Assembly: GCA_039621445.1 (NCBI GenBank)
Contig: CP154957.1
Coordinates: 4,582,504 to 4,646,503, forward strand
Reading direction: 5' to 3'
Length of the DNA stretch: 64,000 nucleotides
Source of the DNA: Euglena gracilis
Lineage: Eukaryota; Euglenida; Euglenophyceae; Euglenales
In this document: piece by piece, positions 63,701-64,000 of the stretch
How positions within the stretch are numbered: the first letter of the stretch is position 1
Layout: each line of letters starts with the position of its first letter
The notes under the pieces: generated by a model
The model's input: only the letters and a program-made list of their open reading frames with translations
What the model was told of the DNA's origin: nothing
Databases searched by the model: none
Translations under genes and position numbers: made by a program

Positions 63701-64000
63701 TGTGTGTGCGTGTGTGTGCACGTGCGCATGTGCACGCACACACACGCACACACATGCGCACGCGTGCACGCGCTCACACACACGCACGCGCGTGCGTCCG
63801 CACGCAAGCACGCACACACGCACACACGCGCGCGCGTGCAGGCACAGGTGTGTGCGTGCAACCATGCATTCTGTGTTCTCTGCATGCCGAATTTTGTGCT
63901 TGAAAAAATGATCCCATCTGTCCACACTGCAGGTACAAGGTGGTTTCGCAGGAGGAGATCTGGTCCATTGAGGCAGCGGAAGAGGGGCAGGCGGCTGCCC
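6260..64000 (+). CDS. Kelch - coiled coil - protein kinase - PARP multidomain gene (gene span; exons listed separately)
   Basis: About 46 exons join with compatible phases into a frame of roughly 1,540 codons that runs off the window end. Approximate residues from the exon at 6260: 1-346 Kelch repeats; 347-820 helical, largely coiled coil; 821-1070 protein kinase; 1070-1247 second coiled coil and linker; 1250-1540+ PARP catalytic fold. Kelch propellers bind proteins or filaments, kinases phosphorylate, and PARPs transfer ADP-ribose from NAD+. Fusing all three points to a signalling scaffold, but substrate and location cannot be read here. No signal peptide or membrane segment is visible in the joined exons. 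The kinase lacks the catalytic Asp (HGN) and the PARP lacks the usual His and Glu. Exon calls rest on codon use, splice sites and family motifs. The start is unknown and a few small exons may be missing, notably between 22452 and 23060. The region could also hold two adjacent genes, but phase continuity across every domain border argues for one. Confidence 0.8.
6413..6475. repeat. fragment of element J hairpin
   Basis: Two short tandem copies of the CTTGTCTAAGCACC arm followed by GGTTCTTACCCATC, just upstream of the full copy. Confidence 0.7.
6587..6799. repeat. dispersed element J, copy 2
   Basis: Matches 1605-1822 over most of its length; it ends with the complementary GGTGCTTAGACAAGGGG arm. 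Confidence 0.8.
7848..7985. repeat. TA-rich dyad-rich tract
   Basis: Alternating ATATACCATG/TATATG motifs with many short palindromes; it borders the telomere-like hairpin. Confidence 0.75.
7983..8511. mobile_element. inverted-repeat element with telomere-like arrays inside
   Basis: Terminal arms of about 28 bases: GGCAAGGCTAACTCACTGCC on the left, its near-complement on the right. Inside, degenerate GGGTTA repeats (8165-8230) face CCCTAA repeats (8332-8372), so the element can fold on itself. It is flanked by TATATA on both sides. No open frame. Confidence 0.7.
8533..8946. mobile_element. MITE-like element with ATGTCCAA TIRs
   Basis: Ends read CCCCCCTATGTCCAACGACC and its complement near GGTCATTGGACATAGGGG. 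An internal partial copy of the end lies at 8820-8900, and the centre has the GGCGCGAAGCGCCGG palindrome. Non-coding. Confidence 0.75.
9063..9150 (+). repeat. left arm of an 88-bp inverted repeat
   Basis: Nearly perfect complement of 10949-11037, including TATGAACCCCATGCATTATTT. The two arms are 1.8 kb apart and bracket the Kelch exon at 9743. Confidence 0.85.
9170..9640. repeat. variant of element A (A-prime)
   Basis: Shares the block GGATGGATAATGTTCCAGCGATGC and flanking TTTTCAAGG/TTTAAGG stretches (broken across the copy) with 17290-17700 and 61430-61790. Non-coding. Confidence 0.6.
9743..9866 (+). CDS. exon: Kelch repeat
   Basis: The acceptor is CTCAGCAG|. It encodes [18 protein letters not shown] followed by NNDVVLFDL, the H...G..M.VFGG and DV..FDL strands of a Kelch blade. 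Splicing at a GC donor (CAAAG|GCATAT) leaves phase 1, which matches the next exon. No GT donor gives a compatible frame nearby. The aromatic W usual after FDL is absent. Confidence 0.8.
10497..10560. repeat. CA/CCCA microsatellite
   Basis: CACACA grading into CCCACC repeats and back. Confidence 0.9.
10949..11037 (-). repeat. right arm of an 88-bp inverted repeat
   Basis: Complement of 9063-9150; followed by more TA-rich DNA to 11105. Confidence 0.85.
11752..11953 (+). CDS. exon: Kelch repeat
   Basis: The acceptor is TTTTTGCCACAG| and the donor CCCCCAG|GTGTGG. Phase 1 in, phase 2 out. It contains [37 protein letters not shown] and PPSPR, in other words one complete blade boundary to boundary. 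This is the clearest Kelch exon in the window. Confidence 0.9.
11954..13314 (+). other. intron
   Basis: It holds a partial element A (12118-12240) and a C-tract block (12436-12560) that repeats 11495-11640. No coding signal. Confidence 0.6.
13315..13372 (+). CDS. exon: Kelch FGG strand, ends at a direct repeat
   Basis: The acceptor is GTGTCGCAG|, phase 2. It encodes [19 protein letters not shown] and then meets TAG. No GT, GC or GA donor keeps the frame. The last six bases, CACAAT, recur at 13812-13817, immediately before the next Kelch exon, and joining the exons across that repeat restores a perfect blade. Confidence 0.8.
13431..13716. mobile_element. element D, copy 1 (introner candidate)
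   Basis: Ends read ACCATTGCTTAAGGTGTG and TAAGCAACGGTG. The body has AAGTGACTGGTTTTT and CCCAGCGCCGAAG blocks shared with 24888-25142 and, inverted, 49660-49945. It makes up most of the intron whose junction is the CACAAT direct repeat. Confidence 0.75.
13818..13901 (+). CDS. exon: Kelch DV..L...W strands
   Basis: It encodes [21 protein letters not shown] (split here as the EVHIL strand and the PAW strand) and ends CAG|GTGTCT, phase 0. The left boundary is set by the CACAAT repeat shared with the previous exon rather than by AG. An AAG| six codons upstream is the only nearby AG in phase, but it would need an unusual donor. Confidence 0.8.
14283..14346 (+). CDS. exon: Kelch FGS strand
   Basis: The acceptor is GGTTGCAG|, phase 0. 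It encodes [17 protein letters not shown] and LVFG. It is spliced at a GC donor (GGGA|GCCAGG), phase 1, into the next exon so that Ser-Gln continue the loop. Without splicing, the frame drifts into sequence that does not resemble Kelch. Confidence 0.75.
14729..15009. mobile_element. element C, copy 1
   Basis: Ends AGGCTTGTGCTCAGTCGGGT and complementary GGTCGGTAAGCACAAGC. Inside are GGGGCAGGCACCCTATAGC and a GGCGCCGAAGGCGCC palindrome. About 280 bases, closely matching 55970-56274. It ends 30 bases before a Kelch exon. Confidence 0.8.
15040..15175 (+). CDS. exon: Kelch repeat
   Basis: The acceptor is TTTGAAG| and the donor CCGCG|GTGTGC, phase 1 to 2. It encodes [20 protein letters not shown] and ends GEIPQPR: the V..LDL, W and P.PR elements of one blade. 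The acceptor lies just downstream of an inverted-repeat element at 14729-15009. Confidence 0.85.
15410..15545. repeat. 15-bp tandem array (TTTTTCCGGATGTTA)
   Basis: Nine or so units with single-base variants (GTCAT/GTTAT, CCAGG). More copies are scattered at 15585, 16425-16590 and 17045-17090, as if the array had been broken up by T-tract growth. Confidence 0.9.
15780..16700. repeat. C/T-rich then T-rich tract
   Basis: Strand-asymmetric pyrimidine tract: C-runs to 16390, then nearly pure T from 16600 to 16695. Confidence 0.9.
16703..16962. mobile_element. element A, copy
   Basis: Shares AATGCATTTTTTGATG, GGATGGACGATG and the GACCGCCCTG end with other A copies. The left end is damaged. Confidence 0.7.
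17290..17700. repeat. variant A-prime
   Basis: Contains GGGCATCGAACCAACG and GGCTGGATAGACAATG blocks framed by runs of TTTAAGGCATTT. Matches 61430-61790. Confidence 0.65.
18025..18460. mobile_element. element A, copy, with TTTTA tract
   Basis: Contains GGCCGGTCCGGGGATCGAAC, the A-core blocks and, from 18325, a long (TTTTA)n run before the next acceptor. Confidence 0.7.
18498..18561 (+). CDS. exon: Kelch LGG strand
   Basis: The acceptor is CGCCCGCAG|. One base completes Arg from the previous exon, giving R-L-S-H-T-A-T, then [14 protein letters not shown] donor (GGC|GCTGAAG) in phase 0 joins the next exon. The unspliced frame continues open but loses Kelch character. Confidence 0.8.
18638..18931. 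mobile_element. element A, copy, inside a GC-AG intron
   Basis: Ends CAGGGTGGTCCACAAGGGA and CAGGACTGCCGGGG. It fills most of the 466-base intron between two Kelch exons. Confidence 0.8.
19028..19087 (+). CDS. exon: Kelch LDL...W strands
   Basis: The acceptor is TTCGCGCAG| and the donor GGCGAG|GTTTCC, phase 0 both sides. The 20 codons read [20 protein letters not shown], a textbook third and fourth strand of a Kelch blade. Confidence 0.85.
19453..19564 (+). CDS. exon: Kelch FGG strand
   Basis: The acceptor is TTCCCTGGCAG|. It encodes [15 protein letters not shown] and [11 protein letters not shown], the start of the sixth clear repeat. The donor is ATGA|GTGTGC, phase 1. The polypyrimidine tract before the acceptor is good. 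Confidence 0.85.
20691..20720. repeat. CATCAC microsatellite
   Basis: Five CATCAC-type hexamer units directly before the acceptor of the 30-base microexon. Confidence 0.85.
20739..20768 (+). CDS. candidate 30-base microexon
   Basis: A strong acceptor (TCTCTTTTGCCAG|) and a GT donor, phase 1 to 1, adding [10 protein letters not shown]. It fits between the sixth Kelch FGG and the following short strand. It is supported only by phase and splice sites. Confidence 0.4.
20812..21101. mobile_element. element A, near-complete copy
   Basis: Begins CAGGGTGGTCCACAAGGGA, ends TTTAAGGCCGCCCTG; 290 bases. A good reference copy of the family. Confidence 0.85.
21702..21719 (+). CDS. candidate 18-base microexon
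   Basis: The acceptor is TTCTGTGCCAG| and the donor TCGG|GTGACA, phase 1 to 1, adding VRFWRS. Placed after the previous microexon it gives PSTVRFWRS, resembling the P.PR..H start of a blade. It is very short, so it may be chance. Confidence 0.35.
21879..22055. repeat. 40-bp tandem array, about 4.5 copies
   Basis: Units of 39-40 bases around CAAGAATACAATATTGACAT; about 80-90% alike by eye. Confidence 0.85.
22415..22452 (+). CDS. exon: short last Kelch strand
   Basis: The acceptor is CCCTTTCCAG|, phase 1. It encodes [13 protein letters not shown], the hydrophobic-GG strand of a seventh repeat. The end may be TGG|GTGGGG or a GC site six bases earlier. Both leave phase 0, whereas the next exon needs phase 1, so one small exon is probably missing. 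Confidence 0.55.
23060..23088 (+). CDS. exon: start of coiled-coil part (29 bases)
   Basis: The acceptor is TCCCTCGCAG| and the donor CCAAG|GTGGCG. The frame RVKSLLSSK continues without a break into the helical exon at 25718. The reverse strand is also open here but lacks splice support. Confidence 0.55.
23283..23679. mobile_element. element B, copy 1
   Basis: Ends TTTGCTCAAGAGTTCGCAG and GGTCCTTAAGCAATGG. Interior: GACTGCAGCTAGTCC, TTTGGCTAGTGGGAATTC and a GGACCTCCCCCC C-tract. About 397 bases; non-coding. Confidence 0.85.
24003..24310. mobile_element. element A, diverged copy
   Basis: Starts with GGTCCTTGAGGGGCGGG; keeps the AATGCATGTTTTGATC and ATGCCAGCCTGTTT blocks. Confidence 0.65.
24888..25142. 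mobile_element. element D, copy 2
   Basis: TTAAGGTGTGTCCAACCGC at one end, GTCGGCAAGCAATGGTGTGG at the other; same body order as the copy at 13431. Confidence 0.8.
25265..25660. repeat. AAATAATAACCCCCC block
   Basis: Short direct repeats of CCCCCCAAATAATA with GACTTCGGCCGCCC, inverted at 25615-25640. Similar fragments occur at 34755-34810 and 57565-57625. Confidence 0.7.
25718..25834 (+). CDS. exon: helical region
   Basis: The acceptor is CCTTTGCCCAG| and the donor GTGAAG|GTGTGG; 39 codons, phase 0 to 0. It contains [20 protein letters not shown] and [10 protein letters not shown], charged amphipathic helix with strong GC3. I do not recognise a family. Confidence 0.85.
27117..27659 (-). pseudogene. 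minus-strand open frame with one internal stop, inside the 3 kb element
   Basis: Reading from 27659 down, about 102 codons (containing [18 protein letters not shown] and [16 protein letters not shown]) meet one TAA near 27349. The same frame then continues through [18 protein letters not shown] and [14 protein letters not shown]. The composition is protein-like, but I recognise no family and no start. It may be a decayed protein of the element. Confidence 0.3.
27653..28060 (+). other. unsupported 135-codon open frame inside the 3 kb element
   Basis: Open from an ATG with mixed composition and no GC3 bias. It contains [14 protein letters not shown] and Cys/Arg-rich stretches and has no recognisable motif. 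It may be a fragment of an element gene or chance. Confidence 0.2.
28661..28960. other. non-repetitive interior of the 3 kb element
   Basis: About 300 bases without palindromes, open frames or similarity to other parts of the window that I can see. Confidence 0.5.
29560..29688 (+). CDS. exon: coiled coil
   Basis: The acceptor is CCTCACCCAG| and the donor AACGCG|GTGCGT; 43 codons, phase 0 to 0. [19 protein letters not shown] shows heptad spacing of Leu/Val. The exon follows the intron that carries the 3 kb inverted-repeat element. Confidence 0.88.
29815..29877. repeat. CCA microsatellite
   Basis: (CCA)n interrupted by GTCTCCA and CCACCCA. Confidence 0.9.
30094..30232 (+). CDS. exon: helical region
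   Basis: The acceptor is ACCGCTGCAG|, phase 0. It encodes [18 protein letters not shown] and [13 protein letters not shown]. The donor chosen is GGACT|GTGCCG (phase 1), because it matches the next exon. Two other GT sites within 20 bases are possible. Confidence 0.8.
30335..30745. repeat. GAATAGAAGC / CTATTCGG element
   Basis: Two arms with CTACTATTCGGA and GGGGGGCTTCTATT blocks separated by about 230 bases of unique sequence. It resembles the TAATAGAAGC element at 31477. Confidence 0.6.
31077..31195. repeat. GT microsatellite
   Basis: (GT)n with GTTCAT and GGTGGGTG interruptions. It ends 30 bases before the acceptor of the 31227 exon. Confidence 0.9.
31227..31298 (+). CDS. exon: linker with acidic/aromatic residues
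   Basis: The acceptor is GTTTTTCCAG| and the donor CTATC|GTATTT, phase 1 to 1. It encodes [17 protein letters not shown] and then GRPDGY. It looks like an ordered but non-coiled segment of unknown function. Confidence 0.75.
31477..31711. mobile_element. 235-bp inverted-repeat element
   Basis: GTAAACCCCC...CTAATAGAAGC at the left and GCTTCTATTAGGGGGGGTTAAC at the right. Inside, GGACCGCC..CGG hairpins and GGGGGGTGCGCTT repeats occur. Confidence 0.75.
31913..31997 (+). CDS. exon: helical linker
   Basis: The acceptor is TTTTTTCAG|, giving [19 protein letters not shown] and then DEADNSVDV. The donor is GTGAG|GTATCG, phase 2. A second AG 20 bases inside (CTCTTCAG|) is a stronger-looking acceptor, but only in phase 0, which the previous exon does not supply. 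Confidence 0.7.
31998..33375 (+). other. intron
   Basis: It contains GT/GCGT/GGGT microsatellites (32815-32985). Two open stretches with AG at their left, near 32338 ([11 protein letters not shown]) and 32762 ([12 protein letters not shown]), look slightly protein-like, but neither is needed for phase. Confidence 0.6.
32815..32985. repeat. GGGT/GCGT/GTGT microsatellite
   Basis: Successive blocks of GGGT, GCGT, GTGTGTGG and GCGCGC. Confidence 0.9.
33376..33447 (+). CDS. exon: helical region
   Basis: The acceptor is CGCTGCCAG| and the donor GGCCAG|GTGTAC, phase 2 to 2. It encodes [19 protein letters not shown] followed by AEEA. Both phases match the neighbours exactly. Confidence 0.85.
33448..34631 (+). 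other. intron
   Basis: Low-complexity only in the (GCGT)n tract at 34140-34250; otherwise unremarkable and non-coding. Confidence 0.6.
34140..34250. repeat. (GCGT)n microsatellite, about 20 units
   Basis: Nearly pure GCGT/GTGC tetramer run turning into (GT)n. Confidence 0.95.
34632..34747 (+). CDS. exon: coiled coil
   Basis: The acceptor is CTCCGGCAG|. One base completes Arg, then [20 protein letters not shown] and [14 protein letters not shown]. The donor is CACTT|GTAAAT, phase 1. The high GC3 stops just before the donor, as expected at an exon end. Confidence 0.85.
34748..35636 (+). other. intron
   Basis: Begins with a copy of the AAATAATAACCCCCC block, then has many TTTCCACAATTTCC-type units (34985-35100 and 35515-35580). 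No coding signal. Confidence 0.6.
35637..35708 (+). CDS. exon: acidic linker
   Basis: The acceptor is TGTGTGACAG| and the donor CTCTTG|GTGTGT, phase 1 to 1. The 24 codons are rich in Asp, Glu and Ser ([17 protein letters not shown]). It is probably disordered and a possible phosphorylation target. Confidence 0.8.
35776..36718. mobile_element. 943-bp element with GGCAGCCCGAAAC ends
   Basis: GGCAGCCCGAAACTACCCC at the left, complementary GGTTTCGGGCTGCC at the right, each followed by C/G tracts. AAAAAACGCCCACTA occurs twice inside. There is no open frame with codon bias, so it is a non-autonomous element. Confidence 0.7.
36719..37851 (+). other. remainder of the intron
   Basis: It holds a lone end resembling the 3 kb element (near 37165, CTTAGGCGGCGCATCTCGCA) followed by the same downstream order of blocks, and a TATATTA tract (37575-37700). 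Confidence 0.6.
37852..37994 (+). CDS. exon: helical region
   Basis: The acceptor is GTGTCATCAG|, phase 1. It encodes [18 protein letters not shown] and [17 protein letters not shown]. It ends at a GC donor (GCGAAG|GCATGC) in phase 0; the unspliced frame loses GC3 at once. Confidence 0.85.
38436..38540 (+). CDS. exon: helical region
   Basis: The acceptor is CACCGTGCAG| and the donor GATGAG|GTGTGT; 35 codons, phase 0 to 0. [19 protein letters not shown] is followed by [15 protein letters not shown]. Confidence 0.88.
38964..39375. mobile_element. element B, copy 2
   Basis: CATTTGCTTAAGGGATTGCAG to GGTCCTTAAGCAAATGCC; the most symmetrical copy, 412 bases. It lies in the 892-base intron before the exon at 39433. 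Confidence 0.88.
39433..39585 (+). CDS. exon: coiled coil
   Basis: The acceptor is ACCCCACAG| and the donor CGCGAGGAG|GTGGCG; 51 codons, phase 0. It is rich in Arg, Ala and Glu with heptad spacing ([16 protein letters not shown]). The acceptor lies about 60 bases after a 412 bp inverted-repeat element. Confidence 0.9.
39586..40133 (+). other. intron, AT-rich
   Basis: TATAAT/ATATTT-rich DNA (39885-40080) before the acceptor; non-coding. Confidence 0.7.
40134..40270 (+). CDS. exon: helical region before the kinase
   Basis: The acceptor is CTCCGCCAG| and the donor GGAGAG|GTCTGT, phase 0 to 2. It encodes [19 protein letters not shown] and [18 protein letters not shown]. Confidence 0.9.
40455..40508 (+). 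CDS. exon: lead-in to the kinase domain
   Basis: The acceptor is CACCCCACAG|. The upstream AG plus T gives Ser, then [17 protein letters not shown]. The donor is CACT|GTCCGG, phase 2, so that Leu-Ser-Leu-Glu-Asp-Tyr runs into the kinase N-lobe. The preceding intron is only 184 bases. Confidence 0.85.
40799..40931 (+). CDS. exon: kinase N-lobe, VAIK lysine
   Basis: The acceptor is CCCCCCAG| and the donor CACGAG|GTCCTG. It encodes [22 protein letters not shown] and VVKHE. ALK carries the beta-3 ATP-anchoring Lys and the final Glu can be the helix-C partner. The glycine-rich loop is poor: only one Gly where GxGxxG is usual. Confidence 0.9.
41262..41619. mobile_element. element B, copy 3
   Basis: ATTGCTTAAGGGTTTTCAG to GGTCCTTAAGCAATGG; 358 bases, with a weaker C-tract than the other copies. 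Within the intron between the first two kinase exons. Confidence 0.85.
41773..41844 (+). CDS. exon: kinase helix C to beta 4
   Basis: The acceptor is GGGCCACAG| and the donor GCTGAG|GTGTGG, phase 0. It reads [19 protein letters not shown], the classic L.HPNIV of protein kinases. Confidence 0.93.
41845..43103 (+). other. intron
   Basis: Nothing recognised apart from a short GGGACTGAGACTGGGATT minisatellite near 42160. Confidence 0.5.
43104..43205 (+). CDS. exon: kinase hinge and helices D-E
   Basis: The acceptor is TGTGCCACAG| and the donor GCCCAG|GTGTCC; 34 codons, phase 0. [18 protein letters not shown] spans the hinge region, and the last residues begin helix E. Confidence 0.9.
43206..43741 (+). 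other. intron with AC microsatellite
   Basis: (AC)n at 43577-43612 and a GAAGGAGCCT duplication at 43673-43690; non-coding. Confidence 0.7.
43742..43933 (+). CDS. exon: kinase catalytic and activation loops
   Basis: The acceptor is CTGCCGCCAG|; 64 codons; GC donor (CCGGAG|GCATGT), phase 0. Motifs in order: [20 protein letters not shown] (catalytic loop), LADFDISK (DFG position) and SVAPE (APE). The HRD Asp is Asn and the Arg is Gly. The KxxN Asn and the metal-binding Asp of DFD are kept. This suggests a pseudokinase or a very weak kinase. Plant receptor kinases with HGN loops are a known parallel. Confidence 0.93.
43934..46543 (+). other. intron
   Basis: A 90-base hairpin (44213-44302), C-tract blocks near 44380, 45430 and 46350, and a GGCATTCCAAGGGCTT duplication (45105-45165). 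No exon is needed between APE and helix F of the kinase. Confidence 0.6.
44213..44302. repeat. long hairpin
   Basis: The left arm GGTGGAGGAATGCTGGTTCT and the right arm AGTGTTCCTCCCC pair across a short GAGCGTCTGGTG loop, about 35 bases per arm with a few mismatches. Confidence 0.75.
46544..46651 (+). CDS. exon: kinase helix F
   Basis: The acceptor is TCCGCCGCAG|; 36 codons; GC donor (CCCCAG|GCGTGT). [20 protein letters not shown] matches the D.W.FG signature of helix F, continuing directly from APE. Confidence 0.9.
46652..47606 (+). other. intron
   Basis: No repeats or coding signals recognised beyond short C-tracts. Confidence 0.5.
47607..47651 (+). CDS. exon: kinase helix G region, GA donor
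   Basis: The acceptor is CTCCGTTTCAG|; 15 codons [15 protein letters not shown]. It ends at CTA|GAGCAG: a GA donor is the only dinucleotide that keeps the frame into the next exon (LVDVLDN). The following intron is essentially one inverted-repeat element. Confidence 0.8.
47655..47994. mobile_element. element A that constitutes an intron
   Basis: GCAGTCCATAAGGGATGG to AAGGACCGCCCTG, 340 bases, within an intron of 350 bases. Only three bases on the left and seven on the right of the intron are not element sequence. Confidence 0.85.
48002..48096 (+). CDS. exon: kinase C-terminus
   Basis: The acceptor is TGGACGCAG| and the donor GCCGG|GTGCGT, phase 0 to 2. [20 protein letters not shown] is the usual end of a kinase domain (M..DP..R.TA), followed by YRWFAAAG. 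Confidence 0.93.
48163..48755. mobile_element. element A, copy split by element C
   Basis: Left half to CCCAG, right half resumes after 48629 with CTGTTGACCTGTTTTTACC and ends GAGGACCGCGCCCT. Confidence 0.8.
48324..48620. mobile_element. element C, copy with 9-bp target duplication
   Basis: Ends AGGCTGTATTTTAGTCGGGTG (left, shortened here) and GGTAAAAAACAGCCT. It is flanked by ATCGATATC at 48315-48323 and again at 48621-48629. The interior has two TGCCTGCCTGGGCAGGCACT palindromes. Confidence 0.88.
49660..49945 (-). mobile_element. element D, inverted copy
   Basis: Contains TGACTGGTTTTCTGTGGAGA and the GGCGCCGAATTTTTGGCC block in the order expected for the opposite orientation. Confidence 0.65.
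50218..50341 (+). CDS. exon: second coiled coil
   Basis: The acceptor is GGCCCCCAG|, phase 2. It reads [20 protein letters not shown] and [15 protein letters not shown], with clear heptads. A GC donor (TGCCAG|GCGGTG) in phase 0 ends it. Confidence 0.9.
50342..51108 (+). other. intron
   Basis: Element C-like fragments (50380-50530) with GGCACTCC and CCTGCCTGCCCAGG. The long + open frame from 50751 to 51380 lacks codon bias beyond the small exon at 51109. Confidence 0.55.
51109..51151 (+). CDS. candidate exon in second coiled coil
   Basis: The acceptor is CAGCCTGCAG| and the donor CTGCGC|GTGGGG, phase 0 to 1. It encodes [14 protein letters not shown]. Both phases fit the neighbours if the next exon starts at 51861. 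If it is skipped, the next exon must begin at 51893. Confidence 0.5.
51861..52049 (+). CDS. exon: second coiled coil
   Basis: The acceptor is AATTTCCCCGCAG| (an alternative AG sits at 51892) and the donor TGAACG|GTGCAC, phase 1. It contains [20 protein letters not shown] and [18 protein letters not shown], continuous helix with GC3 bias. Confidence 0.82.
52095..52380. mobile_element. element A, copy
   Basis: Starts CAGGGCGGTCCAAATGGGAC only 45 bases after the donor of the exon ending at 52049; ends TTAAAGACAGCCTTG. Confidence 0.8.
52592..52671 (+). CDS. exon: helical region
   Basis: The acceptor is CCCTCCCACAG|, phase 1, completing Ala. It encodes [19 protein letters not shown] and ERLSRE. 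A GC donor (GAGCCT|GCAATT) keeps phase 0; a stop follows within two codons if it is read through. Confidence 0.8.
52672..53854 (+). other. intron
   Basis: An inverted element A (52982-53247) and GGGTGGGT runs; otherwise unremarkable. Confidence 0.6.
52982..53247 (-). mobile_element. element A, inverted copy
   Basis: Reads as the complement of the family: CAGGGCAGTCTTTAAGC at the left, GGACAATTGCCCATCCACCC inside, GGTGGACCGCCCC at the right. Confidence 0.75.
53855..53951 (+). CDS. exon: coiled coil and linker to PARP
   Basis: The acceptor is GGCGTTAAG|. It encodes [19 protein letters not shown] and [12 protein letters not shown]. The end is inferred at a GC donor (TGGG|GCGTGC) because only phase 1 suits the next exon. 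Confidence 0.65.
53952..54443 (+). other. intron
   Basis: No repeat recognised; GAGGCCGAGGCCGAGG near 54240 is a short imperfect repeat. Confidence 0.5.
54444..54624 (+). CDS. exon: Pro/Thr linker and PARP domain start
   Basis: The acceptor is GCCTCAACAG| and the donor ACCTG|GTGTGT, phase 1 to 2. A Thr/Pro/Ala-rich linker ([17 protein letters not shown]) precedes [14 protein letters not shown] and LVDVTQTW. The latter resembles the P.YW...V.L start of mono-PARP catalytic domains. Confidence 0.85.
54625..55837 (+). other. intron
   Basis: A diverged element C-like block (54700-55050) ending GGTTGGTAAAAAGAAGCCTG. The long + frame through it is C/G-tract driven. Confidence 0.6.
55838..55889 (+). 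CDS. exon: PARP N-terminal helix
   Basis: The acceptor is TGCACCCAG|, which completes Trp, then [17 protein letters not shown], matching the (E/M)xxxV..L...T helix of the PARP fold. Either a GC donor here or a GT seven bases on is possible. Confidence 0.75.
55970..56274. mobile_element. element C, copy
   Basis: AGGCTTGTGCTTAGTCGGGTG (left end, here 21 bases in two parts) to GGTCGGTAAGCACAAGCCT. About 85-90% alike by eye to 14729-15009. No clean target duplication; CACCGAC lies near both ends. Confidence 0.8.
56551..56668 (+). CDS. exon: PARP core, VENxxLWxxY
   Basis: [19 protein letters not shown] and [17 protein letters not shown] match the I..V.N..LW..Y signature of PARP catalytic domains. 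The donor is AATCCG|GTGTGT, phase 1. The start could instead be 56488 (TTGCAG|), which adds a Pro-rich stretch in frame. Confidence 0.85.
56785..57024. repeat. CA/CCCA microsatellite
   Basis: (CA)n, (GCAC)n, (CCCA)n and a final pure (CA)n of about 80 bases. Confidence 0.95.
57120..57392. repeat. GT/GCGC/GGGT microsatellite
   Basis: (GGGT)n, (GT)n, (GC)n, (GT)n and GGGTGT blocks: the complementary strand composition of the neighbouring CA tract 100 bases away. Confidence 0.95.
57882..58029 (+). CDS. exon: PARP NAD-binding region, His replaced
   Basis: The acceptor is CACCCGGCAG| and the donor TGACAG|GTTTAT, phase 1 to 2. It encodes [30 protein letters not shown] and VQGEQPD. LLFCCAP stands where PARPs have LFHGT, so the NAD-binding His is Cys. 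The next intron is only 53 bases. Confidence 0.88.
58083..58108 (+). CDS. microexon: PARP loop, GA donor
   Basis: The acceptor is TTTTTTCCAG|. Twenty-six bases give FGSSGQRF, linking the preceding exon to GYGIYF in exact PARP order. The right end is ATTCG|GAAAAT; only a GA donor at this point gives phase 1. Confidence 0.8.
58575..58712. repeat. GT/GGGT/GCGT microsatellite
   Basis: Mixed tetramer and dinucleotide repeats. Confidence 0.9.
58955..59385. repeat. CA-rich microsatellite
   Basis: Imperfect (CA)n, (GCAC)n over 430 bases, ending directly at element A. Confidence 0.9.
59394..59645. mobile_element. element A, short copy
   Basis: CCAGGGTAGTCCATATGGGA to TTTAAGGACCATCTT; lacks part of the middle. 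Confidence 0.75.
59810..59868 (+). CDS. exon: PARP GYGIYF tyrosine motif
   Basis: The acceptor is TCCCTTGCAG| and the donor AGTGAG|GTGTGG, phase 1 to 0. [19 protein letters not shown] matches G.GIYF....SKA..Y of PARP. The second triad residue (Tyr) is kept. Confidence 0.92.
60102..60170. repeat. CAT/CCA/CTT trinucleotide repeats
   Basis: ATCATC, CCACCA and TTCTTC units in succession. Confidence 0.85.
60297..60385 (+). CDS. exon: PARP beta strand LVLARVCLG
   Basis: The acceptor is CCCGCGCAG|. [20 protein letters not shown] matches the ML.C.V.LG strand. Two overlapping GT donors exist; the second gives phase 2, needed by the next exon, although the first (T|GTAAGT) fits consensus better. Confidence 0.85.
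60599..60742. repeat. (ACAG)n microsatellite
   Basis: About 36 tetramers, a few changed to ACCG. Confidence 0.97.
61061..61881. mobile_element. element B, copy 4, interrupted by A-prime
   Basis: TTGCTTAAAAGTTCGCAG to GGTCTTTAAGCAATGG. About 370 bases resembling 17290-17700 lie inside (61420-61795). Confidence 0.75.
62436..62573 (+). CDS. exon: PARP C-terminal strands, Glu replaced
   Basis: The acceptor is TTCATCCGCAG| and the donor TTGAG|GTAACC, phase 2 to 2. It carries a Cys-rich insert ([15 protein letters not shown]), then [17 protein letters not shown] and YPEFIL. This aligns with YDS...(E)Y.VYD...YPEYLI; the third triad residue (Glu) is Thr. Confidence 0.92.
62574..63932 (+). other. 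intron
   Basis: A lone TCGCACTTAAG-type end like the 3 kb element near 62620 and a GT/CA microsatellite. No exon is needed between YPEFIL and the final exon. Confidence 0.7.
63670..63845. repeat. GT then CA microsatellite
   Basis: (GT)n followed at once by (CA)n and GCGCGC, so the tract can form a hairpin. Confidence 0.9.
63933..64000 (+). CDS. exon: PARP end, runs off the window
   Basis: The acceptor is CCACACTGCAG|, phase 2. [19 protein letters not shown] closes the PARP domain (the Y after PEFIL.) and begins an acidic tail. There is no stop or donor before the window end. Confidence 0.88.
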
